The notes beneath the pieces are model-generated. The model had not been told where the DNA came from and made no database searches. It saw only the letters and a list, made by a program, of their open reading frames with translations. This document shows, piece by piece, positions 6,301 to 15,305 of a DNA stretch of 20,448 bases; position 1 is the stretch's first letter; each line of letters opens with the position of its first letter. This stretch comes from G020353115 sp964389685 (lineage in GTDB: Bacteria; Bacteroidota; Bacteroidia; Bacteroidales; VadinHA17): NCBI GenBank assembly GCA_964389685.1, contig CAYMFM010000072.1, positions 1 to 20,448 of the forward strand. The letters run 5' to 3'. The position numbers and the translations under genes were made by a program.

Positions 6301-8643
6301 CTAAAACCACCTTCTTTGCCGGACACCACCATTCACGAGGTTGGCGTCGAATGTCCACACACCGCGTCCATGTGTTCCGATGACGATCATGTTATCCCGG
6401 GGATGGATGACCAGGTCATGCACATAGGTTGAGGGGAGGTTTCCCAATACTTCCCAGGATGTTCCTCCATCTTTGGTTACATAAACACCGATATCGGTTC
6501 CCACGTAAAGGATGTCGCGGTTAATGGGATCTTCACGGATAACATTCACCGGACCGAGAGGAATATTACCGGAAATATCCTGCCAGGTCTTGCCGAAATC
6601 GGTCGATTTCCAGACATAGGCACCAAACTCATCATCCCGTTTACCGTTTTGCGTAAGGTAAACGGTTCCCAGGTCAAATGCTGATGCAACCACACGGGAG
6701 ATCCACTTATTGGGTACCAGGCCAGCTGTTATTTCACTCCATGTTTTTCCTCCATCTTTTGTTACATGTGCCCTTCCATCATCGGTTCCGGCATAGATAA
6801 GGCCATATTTTATTGGCGATTCTGATATGGCAAAGATGGTCTGATAGGGGATGTCTCCCATTTTCTCTTTGTTATTATAGGTCAGGTCCGGGCTGATCCT
6901 CTCCCAGGTATCACCCCGATCCAGTGAACGAAACAGATATTGCATGCCATGATAGATGATATTCGGGTTATGGGGTGAAATGATAAAAGGAGCTACCCAT
7001 TGCCCCCTGAGCGGTGGCTCATTATCATATGTTCTGGGCAGGAGGATTTTGCTGGTCACCGCGCCCAGATCGCTCCTGGTGATGGTGCCATAGAATCCTG
7101 CGGAATAGACAATATCAGGATTTGTGGGATCAATGGCATGACTGCTGCCTTCACCACCGGGAGCTCCTTCAAACTCAACCGGGGCAACGTTGTCCCTTCC
7201 CCGCCTCAGATCGACAATACCCCGGTAACTGCCATGATCCTGGACAGATCCATACACATAGAACGGATCGGACATATCGTATGCAATGTTAAAAAACTGA
7301 ACCAGTGGGAGCCTGTCAGCGAATGATCGCCAGGTTAGCCCCTGGTCATAGGAGATTACAATTCCTCCGTCATTGGTATTGACCAGGTAATCGGAGTTGT
7401 TGGGATCGATCCACAAACCGTGATGATCACCATGCATCCCACGCAGACGCCTGAATGTTTTCCCTCCATCATTGGATACATTTAACGCCAATCCCATGGT
7501 ATAGATACTGTTCTCATCATTCGGGTCAATGCGGATCTGACCAAAAACCCATCCATAGGTTGCCGAGTGCCTTTCCATGTAAGTTTTCATCTCTTCGGTC
7601 AATCCGCTAACCTGAACCCATGATTCACCCCGGTTATCGGTGCGGTAGACAGATGCTCCCTTGATGACTCCGCCGGTGGGCCTGCCATAGGAATCTGTGG
7701 TTTCATCACTATACCGCCGTGCAATTTCATAATTATCGACAAAAGCATACAGAACATCCGGATTTGACCTGGCAATGTCAATGCCAATTCTACCCCTGTA
7801 TCTTGCTTCGGGCAGCCCGGTGTTGATCTTCGCCCAGCTCTGCCCTCCATCTGTGGTTTTCCATATCCCGCTGTTGGAGTACCCGTCCCACACCCTGGGA
7901 TCATTCCATTTCATGCGGATGCGCTGCCACGTAGTTGCATACAGTACCTGGCTGTTGGTGGGATCCATAACCAGGTCATTTGCCCCGGTCAGATCATCCA
8001 CATAGAGGATCTTCTCCCAGCTTTGCCCTCCATCTGTAGTTTTATATACACCACGCTCCTTGTTTTTGGTCCATTCATGACCGGATGCAGCCACATAAAC
8101 AACATCGGCATTGTTCGGATCGATCACGATCCGTGAAATGGTCATGGTGTTTTCCAGTCCCACGTGTGACCATGTCTTACCCCCATCAGTCGTCTTATAC
8201 ACACCCGCTCCATTCTGGGAACTCCTGAAAATGTTGGCCTCACCTGTGCCTATCCACAGGGTGTTGGGATCATTCGGATCGAGGGCGATGTCGCCAATGG
8301 ATGCTGTGACTTCCTGGTCAAATACCGGAAACCATGAGGTACCCTCATTCACCGTTTTCCAGACACCACCGGAAGCAGCAGCTACGTAAACGGTGTAATT
8401 CTCCCCTTTCGGAGCTACGACTTCTACATCAGTGCAACGACCGCTGACATTGGTGGGACCGACAAACTGCCACTCCTTATCCTTGAACGATGAGATTGCT
8501 TTCATTTCAACGTGCTTTTGAAAAAGATTCATTCGGTCTTTTCCATCAGCTACAGGAGATTTTTTTTGACCCAGAACCATTTGTGCCGGGAACAACATGG
8601 TGGCTGATACTAAAAGAACCACCGCTTTTTTTATCTTTTTCAT
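6301..8643 (-). CDS. Secreted multi-bladed beta-propeller with Asp-box (BNR/VPS10-like) repeats
   Basis: The protein has 780 residues with an N-terminal signal peptide (KKAVVLLVSATMLFPAQMVLG, about 1-25). The rest is a series of propeller blades. I count eleven Asp-box-like turns of the form S/T-x-D-x-G-x-T/S-W, including 97-104, 151-158, 202-209 and 263-270. They alternate with 'IDPNNADVVYVAA'-type strands. Such proteins are often labelled glycosyl hydrolase, sialidase-like or VPS10-domain, and the repeats resemble two-propeller GH74 folds. The Asp-box is structural and no catalytic residues can be assigned, so a binding role is equally likely. The end (GTHGRGVWTFDANLVNGG, then RQRRWF) has no type IX secretion domain, so surface delivery by that route is not supported. 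It is a single transcription unit on the minus strand with its ATG at 8643. Confidence 0.8.
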   Translation of the reverse strand: MKKIKKAVVLLVSATMLFPAQMVLGQKKSPVADGKDRMNLFQKHVEMKAISSFKDKEWQFVGPTNVSGRCTDVEVVAPKGENYTVYVAAASGGVWKTVNEGTSWFPVFDQEVTASIGDIALDPNDPNTLWIGTGEANIFRSSQNGAGVYKTTDGGKTWSHVGLENTMTISRIVIDPNNADVVYVAASGHEWTKNKERGVYKTTDGGQSWEKILYVDDLTGANDLVMDPTNSQVLYATTWQRIRMKWNDPRVWDGYSNSGIWKTTDGGQSWAKINTGLPEARYRGRIGIDIARSNPDVLYAFVDNYEIARRYSDETTDSYGRPTGGVIKGASVYRTDNRGESWVQVSGLTEEMKTYMERHSATYGWVFGQIRIDPNDENSIYTMGLALNVSNDGGKTFRRLRGMHGDHHGLWIDPNNSDYLVNTNDGGIVISYDQGLTWRSFADRLPLVQFFNIAYDMSDPFYVYGSVQDHGSYRGIVDLRRGRDNVAPVEFEGAPGGEGSSHAIDPTNPDIVYSAGFYGTITRSDLGAVTSKILLPRTYDNEPPLRGQWVAPFIISPHNPNIIYHGMQYLFRSLDRGDTWERISPDLTYNNKEKMGDIPYQTIFAISESPIKYGLIYAGTDDGRAHVTKDGGKTWSEITAGLVPNKWISRVVASAFDLGTVYLTQNGKRDDEFGAYVWKSTDFGKTWQDISGNIPLGPVNVIREDPINRDILYVGTDIGVYVTKDGGTSWEVLGNLPSTYVHDLVIHPRDNMIVIGTHGRGVWTFDANLVNGGVRQRRWF

Positions 8644-8926
8644 TTCATTCAGATTAAGAAAATAGTGATTACTGGATAGTTCCTTTAAAGATAGGGATTT
8701 CTTACAAAATACCCGGCTTCGCGATTCAAATTAACGCCTTGAGGCAACCAAATCATCAATTTATTAGTATAAAGAGAATGTATCCTGTATTATCAAAATA
8801 TGGTGGGACTTTGCTGGCAACCAACTCAACAGATACAGAGTGAGTTAATAAAGGTAAATATTATTACAGAGAAAGCAGAATTGGCTCAAATTAGTATTTG
8901 AACCCTGGTTAAATAGTACTACAGGA

Positions 8927-9934
8927 ATGGATAACAATTATTCTAACACTCGACCGAAGATAACAATACTTCTTGTATTAGTATTTGTTGTTATTTTATC
9001 CAGTTGTATTGAAGAAGAAAGGTTACCCTATGTTGTTACGATAGAAGCTGATTCCATAAAGTATAATTCTGCAGTATGTGGAGGGTATGTTAGTGAAAAT
9101 GCAGGACCACCAGTAATTGCAAAGGGTATATGCTGGGGACTTTCTTCCAAGCCAACCATTTCAGGGAATCATACGTCAAATGGAGATGGCGCCATTTTTT
9201 TTACAGCAAGAATCACTGGTTTGGAACATAACACTATTTATCATGTAAGGGCGTATGGGGAAAACCAATATGGGATATCATATGGTAATGAAATCAGTTT
9301 TACTACTCTTTATGATCCCAATGCGCATTGGCTTCCAGGTGATGACTGGATAGATCCGAGAGATGGTCAATCATATGGCACAGTTAAAATAGGGGAGCAG
9401 GTATGGATATCTGAAAACCTGAATTTTTACACATCTTCTGAATCTTTATATTATGATTATGATAGTATCAATAACAGTGAGCAATACGGAAGACTTTACA
9501 CTATTAATATAGCTTCCCAGGCTTGTCCGGAAGGATGGCATTTGCCCAGTGACGAAGAATGGCAGTGCCTGGAGATTGCATTGGGTATGAACGAATTACA
9601 AGCAACATTTTTTGGGTGGAGGGGTACTGATCAGGGAAGTCAGCTGATAACAGGAGGTGAATCTGGATTTAATGCGGATTTAAGCGGATATGGTTATTCT
9701 ACAGGATCTTCAAATCCTGGTCAAATCATATTTTCAGGACTGGGAAATTCTGCATGGTTCTGGACAAGTACCAATATCAATAAAACCTCACCAGGTGTTA
9801 ATACAGATCAGATCATACGAATATTGAATATTGATAATAGTAAGGTAAACCGTGATATCTTATCAGATTATCGGTATAAAAACTATCTGTCCCTACGTTG
9901 TATTAAAGACCAGGAACACATAACTACCCAATAA
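8927..9934 (+). CDS. Lipoprotein with Fn3-like and Fibrobacter-paralogous (TIGR02145-like) domains
   Basis: A predicted lipoprotein of 335 residues. A hydrophobic stretch (12-26) ends in a lipobox, VILSSC, with the modified cysteine at 27. Residues about 36-127 look like a fibronectin type III or similar beta-sandwich domain (SGLEHNTIYHVRAYG-type strand, ending FTTL). Residues about 145-328 match the 'Fibrobacter succinogenes major paralogous domain' TIGR02145: DPRDGQSYGTVKIGEQVW at 143-160, then CPEGWHLPSDEEW at 200-212, and a terminal YLSLRCIKD. The second domain is C-type-lectin-like in flavour but its ligand is unknown. The protein probably sits in the outer membrane. It precedes the polysaccharide export genes by about 250 bp on the same strand; a candidate promoter lies between, so co-transcription is not needed. 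Confidence 0.8.
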   Translation: MDNNYSNTRPKITILLVLVFVVILSSCIEEERLPYVVTIEADSIKYNSAVCGGYVSENAGPPVIAKGICWGLSSKPTISGNHTSNGDGAIFFTARITGLEHNTIYHVRAYGENQYGISYGNEISFTTLYDPNAHWLPGDDWIDPRDGQSYGTVKIGEQVWISENLNFYTSSESLYYDYDSINNSEQYGRLYTINIASQACPEGWHLPSDEEWQCLEIALGMNELQATFFGWRGTDQGSQLITGGESGFNADLSGYGYSTGSSNPGQIIFSGLGNSAWFWTSTNINKTSPGVNTDQIIRILNIDNSKVNRDILSDYRYKNYLSLRCIKDQEHITTQ

Positions 9935-9964
9935 TTGTACAGTTTTCATCCTGTGTGTTTTAGT

Positions 9965-9995
9965 TATGATTAGAATTACCGGAAGAATAAGTTTG
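9965..9995 (+). promoter_or_regulatory. Candidate promoter for the polysaccharide export genes (long leader)
   Basis: TAAGTTTG at 9988-9995 matches the Bacteroidota -7 box TAnnTTTG exactly. TATG at 9965-9968, one base from TTTG, lies 19 bp upstream, which is the expected spacing. The transcript would start near 10002 and carry a leader of about 185 nt before the Wza-type gene. No UpxY/NusG-like antiterminator gene, usual in Bacteroides capsule loci, is present here. Confidence 0.35.
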
Positions 9996-10129
9996 ATACC
10001 CTAAATTCTTTGTAATTTCCTGTAATGCGATATTCTAAAGCATTAAAGCAATAAATCCAATACTAGTTTGGTTAGATACCAAGGATACAGATAGTTCAAT
10101 CAAAATAACTATATTCTGAGTAATTATAA

Positions 10130-10137
10130 TAAATTTG
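10130..10137 (+). promoter_or_regulatory. Second candidate -7 box upstream of the export genes
   Basis: TAAATTTG is a full match to TAnnTTTG and would place a start near 10144, about 43 nt before the ATG at 10187. No TTTG or TTG lies at the expected distance upstream, so it is weaker than the 9965-9995 candidate despite its better position. Confidence 0.3.
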
Positions 10138-10186
10138 TACTTTGTAATAGAATTGGGGAAGCATCGGATATCTTAAACTGAATGCA

Positions 10187-11002
10187 ATGTTTTATTTTTT
10201 TGGAAAATCAAATAAGAAAGATTTTCATTTTTTTGCATATTTAATAATTTTTGTTATAGTATTGCTTACCATAACATCTTGTGTTACAAACAGAAGGACT
10301 GTATATACACAAAGAAGGGATCCAAAGAGTGATGATCCTTCTTATTTTTCTACTACGCTAAGAGAAAACAAGCTTATTAAACCAGGGGATGAGTTGTATC
10401 TAAGGGTATCCAGTTTTGATGAAGAAACAAATTTCTTCAGCCAAACCAGGGATGACATAATCGGAAGAACTGAGGTGACTTTGATCAGTTATACTGTTAA
10501 TGAAAATGGAGATCTGAGACTGCCATATATCGGGACTATTAAAGTTGCAAATTTAACTTTGGATGAAGCGTCTGAAAGAATCAAGGATGCCCTTGACGGT
10601 TATCTTAATAGACCGTCCGTAATCCTTAAATTTGTAAACAAACATATAACAGTTCTGGGTGAAGTTACCAGACCGGGCCGGTACCCCTTTGCAGATGTTA
10701 GTCTTTCAATTTTTCAGGCACTTGGGCTTGCAGGGGATATTAACTATTATGGAAATCGCAACAACGTCATGCTTATTCGTGAAGAAAACAAAGTAATAAC
10801 CAGGAATTATCTTGATCTGACAAATGAATCTTTATTTGGTTCATATTATTATTATATTAGGCCCAATGATGTTATATATGTTGAACCTTTGAAAAGAAGA
10901 AGATGGGGATTTCGGGATTTTCCTTTCGAACTGATCCTGTCGTCCGTCACAACATTTTTGTTAATTCTGAACTATACATATGTTACCACTACGGGAAGGT
11001 AA
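10187..11002 (+). CDS. Wza-type polysaccharide export outer-membrane lipoprotein
   Basis: An outer-membrane polysaccharide channel component of 271 residues. A long hydrophobic leader (14-31) ends in the lipobox ITSC with cysteine 32. The Poly_export domain spans about 61-150 (KPGDELYLRVSSF at 65-77, SYTVNENGDLRLPYIGTIKV at 101-120, then DEASERIKDAL). A single SLBB domain follows from about 153, with the signature ITVLGEVTRPGRYPF at 154-168. The C-terminal amphipathic or hydrophobic helix (246-263) fits the short terminal helix of Wza-like proteins that inserts in the outer membrane. It is shorter than E. coli Wza (379), which has more SLBB-type domains; this compact form is common in Bacteroidota. 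It lies 36 bp before the Wzc-type gene and the two surely form an export unit. No biosynthesis genes follow directly. Confidence 0.9.
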   Translation: MFYFFGKSNKKDFHFFAYLIIFVIVLLTITSCVTNRRTVYTQRRDPKSDDPSYFSTTLRENKLIKPGDELYLRVSSFDEETNFFSQTRDDIIGRTEVTLISYTVNENGDLRLPYIGTIKVANLTLDEASERIKDALDGYLNRPSVILKFVNKHITVLGEVTRPGRYPFADVSLSIFQALGLAGDINYYGNRNNVMLIREENKVITRNYLDLTNESLFGSYYYYIRPNDVIYVEPLKRRRWGFRDFPFELILSSVTTFLLILNYTYVTTTGR

Positions 11003-11038
11003 TGGATGGGATTAGTTATTTGAAAAAAAATATCACAA

Positions 11039-13474
11039 GTGCAAAATCTTAAGTCAACAGTGAATACCAATTATATGGATATTAAGTCCATAATTTCTGA
11101 GGTGTTAAAGTATTGGTACATTTTCGCTATTTCACTGGTGTCCTTTTTTGGTGTTGCGCTCGCCTTCATTAAGTTTGTAGCACCTATTTATGTTGTTGGA
11201 TCTTCAATATTACTAACATCTCCGGACAATTCCAGAAATGTCGATCCTTCTGAATTTCTTAAAGGATTTGAGTTAGTCCAGCAGGAAAAGGAGCTCCATA
11301 ATGAGATATTAGTCCTGCAATCATATCCTTTGATCCGAAACGTAATAAAAGACTTGAATTTCAATGTTAATTATTATGTCAAAGAAGATTACATACCACA
11401 GGGAATATATTTTGTTTTCAGGGAAATCTATAAAGATGTCCCAATCGAGGTTGTTATGAATGAGGAGCACCCGCAGCCAGTGGAGGCCAAATTCTATATT
11501 AAAATATTAGATTCGAAAGAATTTATACTGAGAATTCAGGAAAAAGAGGTAACAATTTATGATTATAAGACGGATAAGATTGTATTGGAAAAAACTGGTC
11601 TTATGATTAATGATCGATTTAACTTTGGACAGGAAATTAAGGGGCCCCATTACTCTTTTGAAGTTCTTTTAAATACAAAATTTGAAAACAGATATCAAAA
11701 CAAGGACTTATACTTCTCTTTCAATAATATATATAACCTTACTGTTAATTACAAAAATTCCCTGAAGATACAGCCTGCAGACTTAGAGGCTACAATAGTT
11801 AACCTGTCGTTCAAAGGTAGTAGCATTGAGAAATCTATTGATTTTCTCAATGGCTTAGCGAATGAATACTTACAAAGAAACCTGAATAAGAAGAACTACC
11901 TGGCGATTACTACAATTGATTATATTAATCAACAATTAGCAGACATCAGTGATTCATTGCTGTATACTGAGCAGGAGCTGCAGGAGTTCAGAAGAAGGTA
12001 TCAGGTAATGGATATAGATGAAAAGGCTGGACGTGTTTACCGTCAACTTGAGGATCTAGAAGCACAGAGAACAGCTTTGTCTCGTAATCTGCGTTATTAC
12101 CAATCACTTGACCAGTATTTTGAAACACATAAAGACTCAGTGGATCTTCTTGCTCCTTCCGCGATGGGTATCGATGACGCCTTGTTAAACAACTTAATTC
12201 AGGAATTAGCGAATGCAAATTCAGAAAAGAATTCTCTTATTCAAAGCAATCAACTAAGGAGTCCCCGGCTGCAAGCCCTGAACGTAAGAGTTAGTGATCT
12301 GAAGAGTTCAATTTCTGAGAATGTTAAGTTTATTATAAATAGTACACAGGCTGCATTGAATGATCTGAATGATGATATTGCCCGTTCAAGATATGAGGAA
12401 TACAAATTACCCCAGACTCAGCGGAGGCTCGTTGAAATTGAAAGAAAATTCAATCTCAATGATGCTGTTTATACTTTTTTATTGCAGAAGAGAGCAGAGG
12501 CCCAGATTGCCAAAGCTTCCAGCCTCCCGGATAGTGAAATCATTGAACCAGCGAGTTATATTGGGCGGTCTTTTCCGAATACGAAGATCACATTTGCAAT
12601 AGCATTGTTTCTTAGTCTCTTATTACCGGGCGGTTACCTTATTCTGAAAAACTTTTTCAGTAATACAATTTTGGGACTGGATGATTTGAAAAATCTGACA
12701 ACCATTCCTGTTCTTGGATATGTTTTGAAAAATGATAAAAATAGTAATATTGTACTCCGGGATTCCCCCAAGTCACCTATTTCAGAGAATTTTCGAACTA
12801 TCCGTACAAACCTTTTGTTTTATGCTCAGGGTGAGAGTAAAAAGGTGATATTGATTACCTCAGCCTTCGGACAGGAAGGTAAATCTTTTAATGCTCTGAA
12901 TCTTGCAACAAGCCTTGCCCTTTATAATAAGAAAACTATTTTGCTTGGATTTGATCTTAGAAAACCCAGCAATATACTGAAAGAATTTGGAACAGTGGAA
13001 ATGCTTGGTCTTAGTTCATATTTAGTCGGAGCTTCAAATCTGGATGAAATAATTGTATCAACTTCTGTTGAAAATCTGGATATTATTACCTCCGGACCTA
13101 TACCTCCAAATCCGGCTGAGCTGTTAGTATCATTGAAAACGGCGGAGCTGATTTACAAATTAAGTGAGAAGTATGATTATATCGTATTGGATTCACCACC
13201 TATTACTCCAGTTACTGATGCATTTCTTTTAATGAAACATACAGATATAAATGTTTTTATTGTACGTCAGAATTTTACTCCAAAGAAACCCTTTATTACT
13301 TCCATTCGGGAGATTGAGGATAAGGATATAAAGAACAAATGTCTTATATTAAATGATGTAAAACCTGAAACTAACCTGGAAGGATTCAAATATGGATACC
13401 GGTATTACGCAGAAAAAGGAAAGGAAAGCTTTATAAAGAGAATTTTTTCAAACAAGCGAAAAGTACAAGTATAA
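11039..13474 (+). CDS. Wzc-type chain-length determinant and tyrosine autokinase (BY-kinase)
   Basis: An inner-membrane protein that controls polysaccharide length and works with the Wza-type partner. The first helix (about 28-48) begins the Wzz domain. A long periplasmic coiled-coil region follows (around 290-500: SLLYTEQELQEFRRRY, LVEIERKFNLNDAVY). The second helix is near 516-536, ending at a Pro-Gly pair. The cytoplasmic kinase has Walker A SAFGQEGKS at 608-616, Walker A' ILLGFDLRKP at 634-643 and Walker B YIVLDSPP at 714-721. A tyrosine cluster (Y785, Y787, Y789, Y790) lies 22-27 residues from the end and would be the autophosphorylation site. The first Asp of the usual A' DxD is Gly637. 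The long reading frame opens with GTG at 11039. An ATG at 11075 (residue 13, MDIKSIISEVLKYWY) lies closer to the first helix and is an equally good start; neither has a clear ribosome site. Confidence 0.9.
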   Translation: MQNLKSTVNTNYMDIKSIISEVLKYWYIFAISLVSFFGVALAFIKFVAPIYVVGSSILLTSPDNSRNVDPSEFLKGFELVQQEKELHNEILVLQSYPLIRNVIKDLNFNVNYYVKEDYIPQGIYFVFREIYKDVPIEVVMNEEHPQPVEAKFYIKILDSKEFILRIQEKEVTIYDYKTDKIVLEKTGLMINDRFNFGQEIKGPHYSFEVLLNTKFENRYQNKDLYFSFNNIYNLTVNYKNSLKIQPADLEATIVNLSFKGSSIEKSIDFLNGLANEYLQRNLNKKNYLAITTIDYINQQLADISDSLLYTEQELQEFRRRYQVMDIDEKAGRVYRQLEDLEAQRTALSRNLRYYQSLDQYFETHKDSVDLLAPSAMGIDDALLNNLIQELANANSEKNSLIQSNQLRSPRLQALNVRVSDLKSSISENVKFIINSTQAALNDLNDDIARSRYEEYKLPQTQRRLVEIERKFNLNDAVYTFLLQKRAEAQIAKASSLPDSEIIEPASYIGRSFPNTKITFAIALFLSLLLPGGYLILKNFFSNTILGLDDLKNLTTIPVLGYVLKNDKNSNIVLRDSPKSPISENFRTIRTNLLFYAQGESKKVILITSAFGQEGKSFNALNLATSLALYNKKTILLGFDLRKPSNILKEFGTVEMLGLSSYLVGASNLDEIIVSTSVENLDIITSGPIPPNPAELLVSLKTAELIYKLSEKYDYIVLDSPPITPVTDAFLLMKHTDINVFIVRQNFTPKKPFITSIREIEDKDIKNKCLILNDVKPETNLEGFKYGYRYYAEKGKESFIKRIFSNKRKVQV

Positions 13475-13580
13475 GACATTGATACTGGAAGAAGCCTAAT
13501 ATAAAATGCACAACTCAACAATGATTCAATTGAGGATTTTAGTAAAATAGAATGATTTGAGTTAGTATAATGGGGGAAGT

Positions 13581-15263
13581 TTATTTTTTATATTTCTCAA
13601 AAACTTTTGGATCAACAACTCTTTTATCATTTTCGAATGCAGCGACAAAAGCATCCTTATATCCCATCTTTTGACAGATATTTTTAAGTTCGATAGCTTC
13701 TTCAGGGGTTGCAAAACTGCCAATGGTATACCGGTAAGCCCCCACATAGAAATATTCAAAGGTTTTATAATCCTTTCCTTCTATAGTTACAATGGGTATG
13801 TTCAGTTTATTCATTGAGGCTTTGAATTGAACTCTGAAATCAATTTTTCCCTTGACATCATGAATCTCCTGAGGTTCTTCCTGAAGCGTTACGGGACTAA
13901 CTTCGGGTTCAATCATAACTTCAATTGTATCAGGCTGTTCGACCTTCTCCGGAATTACCTCCGCTGCTTGTTCCGTCTGATGGAGTACCGTATCAATGTC
14001 CAAAATTTCTGGTTCTGCTTCGGCTATTATTTTGCTGGGAGTCGTACCTTCAACAATCTGAGAAGGAAGTGTAGTAATTATGGCAGGGGAAATATTTTCG
14101 CCAAGTGTATCAACTATCCACTTTTCCGATATTACTATATCCAGATCTACCGTATCATACGTTATTACATTTTTAAAAACATTTTCACCGCTGATTAATT
14201 CTGCTCTGAACAGCTGAAATCTCTTCTTAAAAAGGCGCCTGTTCGAGGAGAAAAATGAAACGTTGATGTCGGCTCGGTTCATGGTGAATGCAATTTCGTC
14301 TCCTGGTGAGTTGATGGGTCTGCCAAGATTGATAACTTCTTCCCATTTCTCCCCATCAAATTTAGCCATGAAAATATCGATACCGCCATACCCTTTGTGT
14401 CCATCACTAGCAAAGATGAGGGTTCGGGTATTCAACAGGAACGGGAATAATTCATCGAGATTTGTATTTATTGCATTTCCAAGATTTACAGGTTTTCCCC
14501 ATCCGTCTCCTTCTTTAACTACAGAATAAAGATCGAATCCACCATCACCGCCTGGCGTATCTGAGGAAAAGATCATTAATTTTCCATCCTCTGAAACTGA
14601 GGGTTGAACACAAGAAAAATCTTCTCCGTTAAAAGGGAGCACCTCCAGTTCTTCTGACCAGCCTGTCTTTCTCTTTTTGTTGGTTTCGATATACTCTGAC
14701 TTTAAGATCTTTACATGGTTATCCAAAGGATCTTTGAACTTGGATTTTCTTGTAAAATACAATGTTTTAAAATCATGTGCAAAGGTGGTGGCTTCAGATG
14801 GAAAAGGAAAGGCAAACCGGTTTGAAAAGAACTGTCTTTTGCCCAGCCCTTCCTCTTCAATTGGAGAATAATAGGTATCCAGGCTCCCGAAAGAAACTTT
14901 CATTTCTGTCTTTTCATCTCTTGTATCAGCCAAATATATGATTCCATCTTTATAGAACTGAACACCGGAAGATGGGTCAACAATATCAAGGTCAAATAAT
15001 TCAACATTAAATTTTATGGATTTGTGGGTTATCAGGGTATCATAAGTCAGGATTGTATCGGAAGAGATCTGGTAAGAGAAATCAGGCATATAATGATTAG
15101 TTTGAGTGGTGCTGCTATGCTTTCCAATTTCTATATCTGCTAAGATCGGGGAGTAGAATCCTGGTAGATTATTCCAGCTTTTCCCATAACTTCCTGTTAA
15201 GGAATACAATAAAGCAAGCAGAAGAAAAAAATTCCTTTTCCTGAAATAAGATATTTTGTTCAT
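13581..15263 (-). CDS. PorE-like PD40 beta-propeller protein ending in a SPOR domain
   Basis: Predicted exported protein; a basic then hydrophobic N-terminus (RKRNFFLLLALLYSLTGSYG) fits a signal peptide. I chose the ATG at 15263 (560 residues) over a TTG 21 bp upstream, because it places the signal peptide normally. Residues about 90-370 hold WD40-like PD40 blades, e.g. QPSVSEDGKLMIFSSD with DGGFDLYS, and FPFLLNTRTLIFASDG with YGGIDIFMA. This is the propeller type seen in PorE/OmpA-type partners of PorP/SprF proteins. A Glu/Pro/Thr/Ile-rich linker spans about 390-470. The C-terminus (about 473-550) is SPOR-like: IDFRVQFKAS, then YRYTIGSFATPEEAIELKN and MGYKDAFVAAFENDKRV. SPOR domains bind denuded peptidoglycan, so this end may anchor the protein to the wall in place of the OmpA-like domain of PorE. 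It is the last gene of the unit, 42 bp after the PorP-type gene. Confidence 0.8.
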   Translation of the reverse strand: MNKISYFRKRNFFLLLALLYSLTGSYGKSWNNLPGFYSPILADIEIGKHSSTTQTNHYMPDFSYQISSDTILTYDTLITHKSIKFNVELFDLDIVDPSSGVQFYKDGIIYLADTRDEKTEMKVSFGSLDTYYSPIEEEGLGKRQFFSNRFAFPFPSEATTFAHDFKTLYFTRKSKFKDPLDNHVKILKSEYIETNKKRKTGWSEELEVLPFNGEDFSCVQPSVSEDGKLMIFSSDTPGGDGGFDLYSVVKEGDGWGKPVNLGNAINTNLDELFPFLLNTRTLIFASDGHKGYGGIDIFMAKFDGEKWEEVINLGRPINSPGDEIAFTMNRADINVSFFSSNRRLFKKRFQLFRAELISGENVFKNVITYDTVDLDIVISEKWIVDTLGENISPAIITTLPSQIVEGTTPSKIIAEAEPEILDIDTVLHQTEQAAEVIPEKVEQPDTIEVMIEPEVSPVTLQEEPQEIHDVKGKIDFRVQFKASMNKLNIPIVTIEGKDYKTFEYFYVGAYRYTIGSFATPEEAIELKNICQKMGYKDAFVAAFENDKRVVDPKVFEKYKK

Positions 15264-15305
15264 TGATTTTGAAGTGAAATTCAATTAAGTAAAAAACGCC
15301 CTCAC

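Noticed and set aside
7000..7326. Plus-strand open frame of 108 codons inside the Asp-box propeller gene
   Set aside because: It is antisense to continuous propeller repeats and has no domain of its own: a shadow frame.
13475..13580. Two-way terminator between the kinase and propeller-SPOR genes
   Set aside because: AACTCAA (13512-13518) with TTGAGTT (13557-13563) and ATTTT/AAAAT (13536-13548) can pair, but the stems are short and AT-rich, too weak to call a feature.
13827..14198. Plus-strand open frame of 123 codons inside the propeller-SPOR gene
   Set aside because: It lies wholly within a well supported minus-strand gene, is rich in Asn, Tyr, Phe and Arg, and shows no recognisable motif: a shadow frame.
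15264..15284. TTG start giving a seven-residue longer propeller-SPOR protein
   Set aside because: No ribosome site supports it. The ATG at 15263 leaves a normal signal peptide with its basic residues near the N-terminus.
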